Assembly (NCBI RefSeq): GCF_002252505.1
Contig: NZ_NNRL01000169.1
Span: 149,065 to 213,064, forward strand
DNA from: Brucella grignonensis
GTDB taxonomy: Bacteria > Pseudomonadota > Alphaproteobacteria > Rhizobiales > Rhizobiaceae
Reading direction: 5' to 3'
DNA length: 64,000 nt
The notes under the pieces are model-generated. The model was not told the DNA's origin. It worked only from the letters and a program-made list of their open reading frames with translations, and did no database searches. A program made the position numbers and the translations under genes. Numbering within the stretch: position 1 is the stretch's first letter; every line of letters begins with the position of its first letter. Below, in pieces: positions 39,686 to 48,030 of this stretch.

Positions 39686-41344
39686 ATGAACGAGAGAAAC
39701 GCCAATGAGTTTGCCGATTTTGGGGAATTTCCCGATTTCGGGCTGACCCCGGCGCAGCGACGCGAAGCCGTGCTTGGCCATTATTATGAATATCCCGGCA
39801 TGGACGGGCCGCGTGGCGAAATCTGGTGCTACACCGATGCCTATTCTTATCTGCCGGGCACAACGGTTCATTTGCAGGTGAGTGCGACCGCCTCGCGCTT
39901 CGATATCGAAATCGTGCGCGATGGGGCGGTTGAAACGCCTGTCTTCTCAAAGCGCGGGATAGACTGCAAATGGCAGGAAACGCCAGCCCAATGTTCCGTT
40001 GTGGGCTGCGGCTGGGAGACGACATTTTCGTTCAAGACGGATGAGACTTGGCCTTCCGGCGCCTATCGCATTACGCTGCAGGCCGAAGGCAATGACGGTC
40101 AGCTGATCCATTGCCACCATCTGTTCATCCTGCGTCCTGTGGCAGGCCGTAAGCCCGGTCGTATCCTGCAGGTTGCAGCGACCGGCACGTGGACGGCCTA
40201 TAATACCTGGGGCGGTTCCAACCACTATCAGGGCATTACCGGGCCGAATGGCGATCAATATGCGACGACGGTAAGTATCGAGCGTCCGTTCTGCCGTGGC
40301 TTCGCGCTGTTACCGTCCGATGCGCCTCGCGTGCCGCTGGAGTTTGTGACGCCGCCTGCCGCCCCTCCACGCTATCCGCATATGGAATGGGCCTTTGCCA
40401 ATGGCTATTCCAAGAAATATGCCTCATCCGGCTGGGCCAGCTATGACAGCCTGTTCTTTCGCTGGGCTGAACGGGAAGGCTTTGCGATTGATCTCGCCAG
40501 CCAGCATGAGCTGCACTTCTCGCCGGAAATCCTCGACGGTTATGATTGCGTGGCCTTTGTCGGTCACGACGAATATTGGACATGGGAAATGCGCGATGCC
40601 GTCGATCATTATGTCGATGGCGGCGGTCGTGCGGCCCGTTTTGCGGGCAACTTCATGTGGCAGACGCGGCTTGAAGATGATGGCAAGCGCCAGACTTGCT
40701 ACAAATATCGCGCCCGCGCCGAAGACCCGGTCTATCGCTCCGCCGATCCACGGCGCACCAGCAGTTGCTGGGAAGCGACGGAAGCCGGACGGCCTGCTGC
40801 CGAAACCTTCGGCCTCAATGCGCTGCGCGGGCTTTATGTCGGCTGGGGTGGTTGCGCCCCGCGTGGCGTACGCGGTTTTCCGGTCTATCGCCCGGAACAT
40901 TGGGCCTTTGCGGGAACCGGCATCTATTACGGTGATCTCCTGGGCGCTGACGGTCATGCCTTCGGCTATGAGGTCGACGGGCTCGACTATGTGATCCGGG
41001 GTGGTCTGCCCGAACCGGAGGAGGGCAGCGGCGCACCCGATGGATTGCAGATTCTGGCGCTTGGCATGTCGTCTCTCAAGGAAGAGAGCGCGGATATTCC
41101 CGCCGACGACCAGTTCCTCTCCGATGCCGATGCCAAATTCGTGGCCGATACGCTGATCGGCGACAATGGCGATGCAGCCGTCGAACGCATCAAGCGCGGC
41201 TGCGGCATGATCGTCAATTTCCCGCGCGGCAAGGGCGAGGTTTTCCACGCCGGAAGCTGCGAGTGGGTAGCGGCTCTCAAACGCGGCGACCGCATGGTCG
41301 AGCGTGTGACGGCCAATGTTCTCAACCAATATCTCAAGCGCTGA
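39686..41344 (+). CDS. N,N-dimethylformamidase large-subunit-like amidohydrolase
   Basis: 552 residues, close to the catalytic C-terminal part of dimethylformamidase large subunits (DmfA2 type). Seen: HYYEYPGMDGPRGEIWCYTD, TGTWTAYNTWGGSNHYQG, FVGHDEYWTWEMRDAVD and FAGNFMWQTRLE, characteristic of that family by memory. Dimethylformamidase splits a tertiary amide using mononuclear iron. No small subunit gene is seen. It sits nine bases after the ATPase gene, so the imported compound may carry an amide this protein opens. True substrate unknown. Confidence 0.72.
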   Translation: MNERNANEFADFGEFPDFGLTPAQRREAVLGHYYEYPGMDGPRGEIWCYTDAYSYLPGTTVHLQVSATASRFDIEIVRDGAVETPVFSKRGIDCKWQETPAQCSVVGCGWETTFSFKTDETWPSGAYRITLQAEGNDGQLIHCHHLFILRPVAGRKPGRILQVAATGTWTAYNTWGGSNHYQGITGPNGDQYATTVSIERPFCRGFALLPSDAPRVPLEFVTPPAAPPRYPHMEWAFANGYSKKYASSGWASYDSLFFRWAEREGFAIDLASQHELHFSPEILDGYDCVAFVGHDEYWTWEMRDAVDHYVDGGGRAARFAGNFMWQTRLEDDGKRQTCYKYRARAEDPVYRSADPRRTSSCWEATEAGRPAAETFGLNALRGLYVGWGGCAPRGVRGFPVYRPEHWAFAGTGIYYGDLLGADGHAFGYEVDGLDYVIRGGLPEPEEGSGAPDGLQILALGMSSLKEESADIPADDQFLSDADAKFVADTLIGDNGDAAVERIKRGCGMIVNFPRGKGEVFHAGSCEWVAALKRGDRMVERVTANVLNQYLKR

Positions 41345-41356
41345 CAGAGTAACGCC

Positions 41357-42724
41357 ATGCTCAACACAAAAGCACAGAACGAACGCCCGGCATCGCATCT
41401 TTTTTACCAGTCACGCCTGCGCAGGCCGCTGGTGGATCGGGCCGAAGGCATCTATATCTGGGATCAGGACGGACGCCGCGTCATCGACGGGTCGAGCGGC
41501 GCGATGGTGGTCAATATCGGCCATGGCAATCGCAACGTGCTCGATGCCATGAAAGAGCAGATGGACCGCGTGACCTTCGCCTATCGCCTGCACTTTGAAA
41601 ACGAACCGGCGGAAGATCTGGCACGCATGGCCGCCGAGCGTATGCCGGAAGGGCTGGACAAGATATTCTTCGTTTCCGGCGGTTCGGAAGCGGTCGAATC
41701 CTGTATCAAGCTTGCCCGCCAGTGGGCGGTCGCGACCGGGCAGGGCAAGCGCTGGAAAGTGATTTCGCGCTTTCCGTCCTATCACGGCGGCACGCTTGGC
41801 GCGCTGGCTGTCACCGGCTACGCGGCATTGAGCGAGCCCTTCGCGCCCATCATGCGCGAAATGCCGAAAGTCCCGGCTCCGACCGCCTATCTCGACCGCG
41901 ATAATCTGTCGATGGAGCAACGCGGGCAGAAATATGCCGACATGCTGGAGGAGAAGATTCAGGAAGAAGGTCCTGAAAGCGTGCTTGCCTTCATCATGGA
42001 GCCGATCGGTGGGGCATCCACCGGCGCGCTGGTTGCGCCCGACAGCTATTATCCGCGCATCCGCGAAATCTGCGACCGTTATGGCATCCTGCTCATCCAC
42101 GACGAGGTGATGAGCGGTGCCGGGCGCACCGGCAAGTTTTTGGGCGGTGATCACTGGAACTGCAAGCCTGATCTGATCGCGCTTTCCAAGGGCTTTGCCT
42201 CCGGTTATTGCCCGCTTGGCGCGATGGCGGCACCGGCCCGCATCGTCCAGCCGGTTTTGGATGCCGGGGGCTTTCTGCATGGCTTCACTTATGCCGGCAA
42301 TCCGCTGGCCTGTGCCGCGGGCAAGGCCGTATTGCAGGAGATCGATCGTCTCGATCTGGTCGGCAATGCCGCCCGTATGGGCGATGCGCTGAAGGGCGAA
42401 CTGGAAGGGCTTGCGAAACGCTTCCCTTTCATCGGCGATGTGCGCGGCAAGGGCCTGCTGCTCGCAGCCGAATTCGTGTCCGATCCAGAAACCATGAAGC
42501 CGCTGCCGAAAGAATTGAACGCTCATCAGCGCATGATCGATCTCGCCTATGAACGCGGGCTCATCATCTATTCGCGCCGCACGCGCGGCGGCGTCGAGGG
42601 CGATCATTTCCTCGTCTGCCCGCCAATGATCGTGAGCCGCGAACAGGTCGGCGAGATCACCGCCATTCTCGGTGATACGCTGGAGGTTCTGGCGCGTGAA
42701 CTCAAACTGCCTGTGAACGCCTAA
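41357..42724 (+). CDS. Class III PLP-dependent aminotransferase
   Basis: 455 residues, typical for omega-amino acid and beta-amino acid transaminases. Cofactor region: VSGGSEAVESCIKLARQW near 105, DEVMSGAGRTGKF near 254, and the Schiff-base lysine in LIALSKGFASGYCPLGA near 279. It transfers an amino group to a keto acid acceptor. The next gene handles beta-keto acids, so the product is plausibly a beta-keto acid made from a beta-amino acid. Spaced 12 bases from both neighbours in the operon. Confidence 0.85.
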   Translation: MLNTKAQNERPASHLFYQSRLRRPLVDRAEGIYIWDQDGRRVIDGSSGAMVVNIGHGNRNVLDAMKEQMDRVTFAYRLHFENEPAEDLARMAAERMPEGLDKIFFVSGGSEAVESCIKLARQWAVATGQGKRWKVISRFPSYHGGTLGALAVTGYAALSEPFAPIMREMPKVPAPTAYLDRDNLSMEQRGQKYADMLEEKIQEEGPESVLAFIMEPIGGASTGALVAPDSYYPRIREICDRYGILLIHDEVMSGAGRTGKFLGGDHWNCKPDLIALSKGFASGYCPLGAMAAPARIVQPVLDAGGFLHGFTYAGNPLACAAGKAVLQEIDRLDLVGNAARMGDALKGELEGLAKRFPFIGDVRGKGLLLAAEFVSDPETMKPLPKELNAHQRMIDLAYERGLIIYSRRTRGGVEGDHFLVCPPMIVSREQVGEITAILGDTLEVLARELKLPVNA

Positions 42725-42736
42725 GGAAACCGGATC

Positions 42737-43684
42737 ATGACCGACAAGAAGAAGATGCGTCACAAGGTGATCATCACCTGCGCGGTGACAGGCTCCGTCC
42801 ATACGCCCTCCATGTCGCCGCATCTGCCGGTGACGCCGGACGAGATTGCGAGCGAAGCCATCGCGGCAGCGGAAGCGGGCGCGTCCATCCTGCATCTTCA
42901 TGCCCGCGATCCGCGCGATGGCAGGCCGTCCGCCGACCCGGACCTGTTCATGCAGTTCCTGCCGCGCATCAAGCAATCGACGGCGGCGGTGGTGAATATC
43001 TCCACTGGCGGCTCGTCGCTGATGACACTGGAAGACCGGTTGGCCGCGCCGCTTAAGGCGCAACCGGAAATGTGTTCGCTCAATATGGGCTCGATGAATT
43101 TCGCGCTGTTTCCGGCACTCGACAGGCCACGCGAGTGGAAACATGCGTGGGAGCCGGAACTGCTGGAAGCTACCCGTCATTCGATCTTCAAGAACACTTT
43201 TGCAGATATGGAAGGCATTCTGACCAGTCTCGGCCAAGGCTGTGGCACCCGTTTCGAATTCGAATGCTACGATGTCGGCCATCTCTATTCGCTGGCGCAT
43301 TTCCGCGACCGGGGGCTGGTGTCCGGCCATCTGTTTATCCAGTTCGTCTTCGGGGTTCTGGGTGGTATCGGGGCCGATCCGGATAATCTCATGCATATGA
43401 AGCGGATCGCCGACAAGCTGTTCGGAGACGACTATTCCTTCTCCGTGCTGGCGGCGGGACGGCACCAGATTCCGATGATTACCATGGCAGCGGCGATGGG
43501 CGGCAATGTCCGCGTCGGGCTGGAAGACAGCCTTTATGACGGGCGCGGCCAGCTGGCCAAGAGCAATGCCGATCAGGTTCGTCGCATACGCAGCATTCTT
43601 GACGGCCTGTCGCTGGACGTTGCAACGCCTGACGAGGCGCGAGAATATCTGGGCCTCAAAGGTGGAGACAGGGTGGCGTTCTAG
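42737..43684 (+). CDS. Beta-keto acid cleavage enzyme (BKACE family)
   Basis: 315 residues. Family members condense a beta-keto acid with acetyl-CoA and release acetoacetate plus a new CoA ester; the founder acts on 3-keto-5-aminohexanoate in lysine fermentation. The zinc motif LHLHAR follows ITCAVTGSVHTPSMSPHLPV, and NISTGG, NMGSMNF and FEFECYDVGHL are the other active-site blocks. It follows a class III transaminase by 12 bases, a pairing that suggests sequential action. The side chain of the substrate cannot be predicted. Confidence 0.86.
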   Translation: MTDKKKMRHKVIITCAVTGSVHTPSMSPHLPVTPDEIASEAIAAAEAGASILHLHARDPRDGRPSADPDLFMQFLPRIKQSTAAVVNISTGGSSLMTLEDRLAAPLKAQPEMCSLNMGSMNFALFPALDRPREWKHAWEPELLEATRHSIFKNTFADMEGILTSLGQGCGTRFEFECYDVGHLYSLAHFRDRGLVSGHLFIQFVFGVLGGIGADPDNLMHMKRIADKLFGDDYSFSVLAAGRHQIPMITMAAAMGGNVRVGLEDSLYDGRGQLAKSNADQVRRIRSILDGLSLDVATPDEAREYLGLKGGDRVAF

Positions 43685-43787
43685 AGCATGTCTCCCGAAA
43701 GTGGGAACCGGTTTCGGGATAAAGACATGCGTAAAAACAAAAGGATCGAGAGTTTCCAATGATTCGATCAAAACAGGAAATGCTCTG
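43684..43787. repeat. Rhizobiales-type intergenic palindromic repeat
   Basis: Begins AGAGCATGTCTCCCGAAAG, has an internal hairpin around GGAACCGGTTTCGGG, and ends in AAATGCTCT, the complement of its start. This looks like the dispersed palindromic element common between genes in Brucella and rhizobia. It splits the operon and could act on the message. Confidence 0.65.
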
Positions 43788-44309
43788 ATGCCGAAGATCG
43801 TGTTGGACAGTAAAACCGGCGTCGTGGTTCGGCTTGGTGAACTTGCCGATGCCGAACAGATTCACGCAGCAATCTGCACGATGGGCGCAGGACTTGGCGC
43901 TGCGGGAAAAATCTCCAGCACGGTTGAGGATTTCCGCTGTTATGGTTTTGGTCCCTATGCGGCTTTCACCAGTCTGATCGCCGAGGTGGACGATAGGTTT
44001 GCCGGTCTTGCCCTGTTCTTCCCGATCTTCTCGACATGGTTGGGCAAACCGGGCGTCTACGTGCAGGACCTCTATGTCGATGAAGCCTTTCGCGGCAGAG
44101 GGATCGGCGAGGTGCTTTTGCGCCATGTCGCCTCCTGGTCGATGGCGCGCGGCGGTGTCTATCTGCGGCTGGCCGTGGACCGGGACAATGTCGCAGCGCA
44201 AAGATTTTATGACCGGCTGGGTATCGGCTGGATTGAAGCCGACCGCGATCACGGTGCCTATGGCGATGATTTCGCCCGCTTGGCGCGTATCAATCAAATC
44301 AGGGAGTAA
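43788..44309 (+). CDS. GNAT-family N-acetyltransferase
   Basis: 173 residues from ATG 43788, with AGGAAA upstream. The acetyl-CoA-binding segment is VDEAFRGRGIGEVLLRHVA, and the end RLAVDRDNVAAQRFYDRLGI is typical. Members resembling diamine/spermidine acetyltransferases share VQDLYVDEAFRGRG, so an amine substrate is likely. It is two bases before a deacetylase-like gene, implying opposed or staged acetylation and deacetylation of an amine. Confidence 0.82.
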   Translation: MPKIVLDSKTGVVVRLGELADAEQIHAAICTMGAGLGAAGKISSTVEDFRCYGFGPYAAFTSLIAEVDDRFAGLALFFPIFSTWLGKPGVYVQDLYVDEAFRGRGIGEVLLRHVASWSMARGGVYLRLAVDRDNVAAQRFYDRLGIGWIEADRDHGAYGDDFARLARINQIRE

Positions 44310-44311
44310 TC

Positions 44312-45340
44312 ATGAAAGCCTTTTACGCTGTCGAGCAGAAGCGTCACGACCCGAAAGCCTTTCTTTCCAGCGGTGCGCCGCAGCCTAACCCCGAACAGCC
44401 GGAACGTGTCGAGCGCCTGCTCGCCGGCGCGAAGGCCGCAGGCTACGAAATCATCCGTCCGCAAAATCATGGTCTGGGCCCGATTGCAGCCGTGCATACG
44501 CCGGAATATCTTGAATTCCTCCAGCACATCTATGCCCGTTGGCGGCGTATTGATGAGGCTTCGGAAGAGGTGATCCCGAATATCCACCCGCTGGCGCGTG
44601 ATGGCCGCTATCCGGCGTCTGCCGTGGGGCAGGTTGGCTATCACATGGCTGATACGGCGTGCCCGATTGCTGAACATACTTGGGAAAGCGTGTGCTGGAG
44701 CGCATGGAGCGCGGTCGATGCCGCCGATGCGGTGCTTGCAGGCGAGGTCGCGGCCTATGCGCTCTGCCGTCCCCCGGGGCATCATGCCTTTGCCGATGTT
44801 GCTGGCGGCTTTTGTTTCGTCAATAATTCGGCAGTCGCGGCCCAGCATCTACGCTCGAAGGCTGAACGCGTCGCAATCCTCGATGTCGATCTGCATCACG
44901 GCAACGGGACGCAAGGCATTTTCTATGCGCGTCCCGATGTGCTGACTGTCTCGATCCACGCCGATCCGCTACGCTTCTATCCATTCTTCTGGGGCCATGC
45001 CGATGAACGCGGTGAAGGGGCTGGTCTTGGCTACAACCTCAATCTGCCTCTGCCGCGCAAATCTGGCGATGACGAGTTCCTCGCGTCGCTCGATACGGCT
45101 TTTCGTCGTATCGAAGCCTTCGCGCCAGATGCGCTGGTGGTAGCACTTGGTCTTGACCCGTTTGAGGGTGATCCATTCGGCGGATTGTCGGTTACCACTG
45201 GCGGTTTCGGACGTATTGCCGAAGCGATTGCAAAGCTTCGGCTGCCAACCGTCATCGTTCAGGAAGGTGGTTATCTTTGCGATGCGCTGGGTGACAATCT
45301 CACCGCTTTCCTGGGCGGCTATCAGTCGGTGGCGCGATGA
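44312..45340 (+). CDS. Histone-deacetylase-family amidohydrolase (acetylpolyamine amidohydrolase-like)
   Basis: 342 residues. Catalytic blocks are intact: CRPPGHHAF with the paired histidines, DVDLHHGNGTQ with the zinc ligands, and LGLDPFEGDPFGG. VQEGGYL closes the site. Bacterial relatives deacetylate acetylpolyamines or other N-acetyl amines. Coupling with a GNAT gene and overlap with the thioesterase suggest a dedicated catabolic step and not chromatin-type regulation. Confidence 0.85.
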   Translation: MKAFYAVEQKRHDPKAFLSSGAPQPNPEQPERVERLLAGAKAAGYEIIRPQNHGLGPIAAVHTPEYLEFLQHIYARWRRIDEASEEVIPNIHPLARDGRYPASAVGQVGYHMADTACPIAEHTWESVCWSAWSAVDAADAVLAGEVAAYALCRPPGHHAFADVAGGFCFVNNSAVAAQHLRSKAERVAILDVDLHHGNGTQGIFYARPDVLTVSIHADPLRFYPFFWGHADERGEGAGLGYNLNLPLPRKSGDDEFLASLDTAFRRIEAFAPDALVVALGLDPFEGDPFGGLSVTTGGFGRIAEAIAKLRLPTVIVQEGGYLCDALGDNLTAFLGGYQSVAR

Positions 45341-45738
45341 GCGGCCTTGTGTCTTTTATCGGCGTTGTACATCCGTGGATGTGCGACGTCATGGGACATA
45401 TGAATGTCCGTCACTACGCGGGGATGTTCGACGATGCGAGCTTTCAGCTACTGGGACACATAGCCGGGAAAATCCCGGATGAGGGTTTCGGTTGGGCGGA
45501 TGTGTGCTCGACTATGGACTACAAAAAGGAAGTGCCCGCCGGGGATTTGCTGACGATCCGCTCTCAGGTGCTGAAGGTGGGGCGTTCATCAATCACGTTT
45601 CGCCAGATAATGGCTGGTTCGCTTGATGGGGACCTGCGCGCCATCAATGAGACAACGTCCGTCTGTTTCGACAAGATCGCGCGCCATTCACTCGAACTTG
45701 AGCCAGCAATGCGAGCGCGAGCGGAAAGGCTCATGTAG
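45337..45738 (+). CDS. Thioesterase of the 4HBT hot-dog family
   Basis: 133 residues, single hot-dog domain. CDVMGHMNVRHYAGMFDDAS holds the family's catalytic acid region (H-M-N-x-x-x-Y). The start overlaps the preceding stop by four bases. It probably hydrolyses the CoA ester produced by the BKACE reaction, freeing CoA; this is inferred from context. Confidence 0.82.
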   Translation: MSGLVSFIGVVHPWMCDVMGHMNVRHYAGMFDDASFQLLGHIAGKIPDEGFGWADVCSTMDYKKEVPAGDLLTIRSQVLKVGRSSITFRQIMAGSLDGDLRAINETTSVCFDKIARHSLELEPAMRARAERLM

Positions 45739-45890
45739 GGGGCACAATCTGATCGGCTAGCCGCAGACATGATCTGCTGCCGAATGGCAGCTAACTCCGC
45801 TCATAACGCATAAGCGGACGGTCAGCGTCCGGCCCCATTGCGGCCATTCTAAATGATTAGTCATTGCATTTTCAGATAATAGAATCTGCT

Positions 45891-46244
45891 TCACTTCTGA
45901 CTAGTGTTTTCTCTCTTTTGTAAATCAATAAAAGCTAATAGATCGCCATATTTATAACGAATAGCTTTGCCCACTTTTCGATAAGGTAAGTTTTCAATGC
46001 CCTGGACCCGCCAGTTAGCAAGGGTCTTTGGACTTAAACCTAAAATACCAGCGGCTTGCTCAGACGTCAGCAGATGGTCAAGCTCATAGTTTGTTGAGGG
46101 TAGGGGATGTTCTCGAGCACTGTCAGTCTGCGTCGTGAGAAAGCTTAATGACATATTGTATTTTCGAACAAGGTGCTCGGTGAGGCTGAGATAAAGCTGC
46201 TCGAGACTAGGCTGCTCATTTTTGTTATCAGGCTTTTTCGCCAT
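45891..46244 (-). CDS. Small helix-turn-helix (MerR/excisionase-type) DNA-binding protein
   Basis: 117 residues. The C-terminal half is an HTH_17-type domain: LLTSEQAAGILGLSPKTLAN, WRVQGIENLPYRKVGKAIRY, KYGDLLAFI. The N-terminal 60 residues are predicted helical and unlike known domains. It is monocistronic, AT-rich compared with the upstream operon, and near a tRNA gene, but no integrase or att repeat is visible. It may be a relic of a mobile element or a free-standing regulator. Confidence 0.7.
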   Translation of the reverse strand: MAKKPDNKNEQPSLEQLYLSLTEHLVRKYNMSLSFLTTQTDSAREHPLPSTNYELDHLLTSEQAAGILGLSPKTLANWRVQGIENLPYRKVGKAIRYKYGDLLAFIDLQKRENTSQK

Positions 46245-46536
46245 TTATATGAGCTCACCTAACATGGATGGTGTTCGATTACGAAACGCGATGGAAGTTG
46301 TTGTTAACATAACAAACAGAATAGTCGAGTTCGACAATACAGAAATTGAGAAGTATTAATTTTAACGACGTGCGGCCCAGGCGGGCTCTGCATGTTCCCG
46401 AACGTTTTTCCACAGGGATTTTATGCTGCTTCGAAAGGCAGTTTTGCAGTGCAAATTACGAATAACGAAGGTGATTGCTATTTGATTGCTAGCATCAATA
46501 TGGTGAAAACGAAAACTAGCTAAGTCATTGATTTTA

Positions 46537-46612
46537 TGGTGCCGCTTAGCAGACTCGAACTGCTGACCCCATCATTACGAATGATGTGCTCTACCAACTG
46601 AGCTAAAGCGGC
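46537..46612 (-). tRNA. tRNA-Thr (anticodon CGT)
   Basis: Full cloverleaf on the minus strand: acceptor GCCGCTT/AAGCGGC, D arm GCTCAGTTGGTAGAGC, anticodon stem CATCA/TGATG with loop TTCGTAA, T stem AGCAG/CTGCT with TTCGAGT, encoded CCA. Reads ACG codons. Confidence 0.95.
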
Positions 46613-46742
46613 CCGGAACCGTGGTTCCAAAATTCCCGAAGGAATGCCGATCTATTTGTGACCGAACGGTGCGCTGATAACCAAAAGCATAAAGGAAAGC
46701 AAGGTCCAAAACGCATATTCTTCACGTTTGTTCGGACCAATT

Positions 46743-46780
46743 AAAAACAAAGCCTCCAGTATGTGTCACAAGAGGCTTTG
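46743..46780 (-). terminator. Rho-independent terminator of the nitronate monooxygenase gene
   Basis: CAAAGCCTC and GAGGCTTTG form a perfect nine-base stem, followed on the minus strand by TTTTTAATT, 20 bases past the stop codon. Confidence 0.8.
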
Positions 46781-46799
46781 CTGTCTTTAAGGGCGGTAA

Positions 46800-47768
46800 T
46801 TATGCATCTCGGCAGATACGGTTGCGAGCTTGCTCGTATTCCTGCGCCAGGCGATCAACGAGCTTTGCCGTAGGGGCTATTTCCTTAATTGCACCGATAC
46901 CCTGTCCACATCCCCAAATGTCTTTCCACGCTTTCGCGCCTTCCTGATGGGCCTTGTCGAAGTCCATTTTGGATGGATCAGCCTCCGGTAGATGATCAGG
47001 ATCGAGGCCTGACTTAGCGATAGATGGTTTGAGGTAGTTGCCTGCAATTCCGGTAAAGTAGTTGGAATAGACAATGTCGGCAGCGTTCGATTCAACGATC
47101 ATTTGTTTGTAATCTTCAGAAGCGCGGGCTTCCGCCGTGGCAATGAACGGTGAGCCAATATAGGCAAGATCTGCGCCCATCGCCTGTGCCGCGAGAATAG
47201 CGCCGCCATTGGCGATTGCACCGGAAAGAAGCAGGGGGCCGTCGAACCATTCACGAATTTCCTGAATGAGTGCGAAGGGTGAGAGCGCGCCTGCATGGCC
47301 GCCCGCGCCTGCGGCAACGGCGATGAGGCCATCCGCACCTTTTCGGATCGCAGAATTGGCATGGCGATTGTTGATAACGTCATGCAGAACAATGCCGCCG
47401 TATGAATGGATCGCGGCATTGACTTCAGGAACTGCACCCAGGGAAGAGATGACGATGGGAACTTTGTATTTCACGCATAGTCCAAGGTCATGTTCGAGAC
47501 GCTTGTTGGAGCGGTGCACAATCTGGTTAACTGCAAATGGAGCGGCTGGGCGGTTAGGATTCGCGGCATCATAGGCAGCGAGATCTTCGGTAATCTCGGC
47601 TAACCACTCGTCTAGTTGTGCTTCAGGGCGTGCATTGAGTGCCGGGAAAGAGCCGACGACCCCCGCCTTGCACTGCGCCAGCACCAGGGCCGGATTGGAA
47701 ATGATAAACAGTGGCGCTCCGACCACGGGAATGCGCAGCCTGTTTTTCAAAGTATCCGGCAATGCCAT
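46800..47768 (-). CDS. Nitronate monooxygenase / 2-nitropropane dioxygenase family flavoenzyme
   Basis: 322-residue FMN-dependent TIM barrel. Seen: IPVVGAPLFIISNPALVLAQ at the start, GADGLIAVAAGAGGHAG (phosphate-binding, with the catalytic histidine region), LLLSGAIANGGAILAAQAMGADLAYIGSPF. Such enzymes oxidise alkyl nitronates to carbonyl compounds and nitrite; many members are misnamed, so the substrate is open. It is monocistronic with its own terminator. A palindrome 20 bases upstream may be an operator. Confidence 0.85.
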   Translation of the reverse strand: MALPDTLKNRLRIPVVGAPLFIISNPALVLAQCKAGVVGSFPALNARPEAQLDEWLAEITEDLAAYDAANPNRPAAPFAVNQIVHRSNKRLEHDLGLCVKYKVPIVISSLGAVPEVNAAIHSYGGIVLHDVINNRHANSAIRKGADGLIAVAAGAGGHAGALSPFALIQEIREWFDGPLLLSGAIANGGAILAAQAMGADLAYIGSPFIATAEARASEDYKQMIVESNAADIVYSNYFTGIAGNYLKPSIAKSGLDPDHLPEADPSKMDFDKAHQEGAKAWKDIWGCGQGIGAIKEIAPTAKLVDRLAQEYEQARNRICRDA

Positions 47769-47787
47769 TTTATCCTCCCAAAAATTG

Positions 47788-47803
47788 ACGTTTCCGTAAA
47801 CGT
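47788..47803. promoter_or_regulatory. Candidate operator upstream of nitronate monooxygenase
   Basis: ACGTTTCCGTAAACGT is a perfect six-base inverted repeat with a four-base spacer, extended by TTG on one side and TAA on the other. It resembles sites of MerR-family regulators of branched-chain acyl-CoA genes (LiuR type) in proteobacteria. It lies in the likely promoter. Confidence 0.4.
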
Positions 47804-48030
47804 AATATTTTTAGCATGGCTTTTGCTAACAGCAACATGAAAAATGACTGCAAAAATTCAAGGCAATATGAGAGCTTATTTGGAGGCTGTTTTGACAAAG
47901 GCCGGGGAAAATGAGGCAAAAAGTTAATATTTGGTATCTTTGACAGGTCTCTCGGGTAGCCAAAATAGGTCTAGAACAGGTAAATGCCTTGATTCAGACG
48001 TTAATTTCGCTGAGGCTCATTTAACCGGCT

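Noticed and set aside
38837..39871. 344-codon minus-strand frame opposite the ABC ATPase
   Set aside because: It is the mirror of intact Walker and signature motifs on the plus strand.
41411..43771. 786-codon open frame on the minus strand
   Set aside because: It lies wholly opposite the transaminase and BKACE genes, whose motifs are clear, and its histidine- and arginine-rich product has no recognisable motif. It is a by-product of GC-rich codon use.
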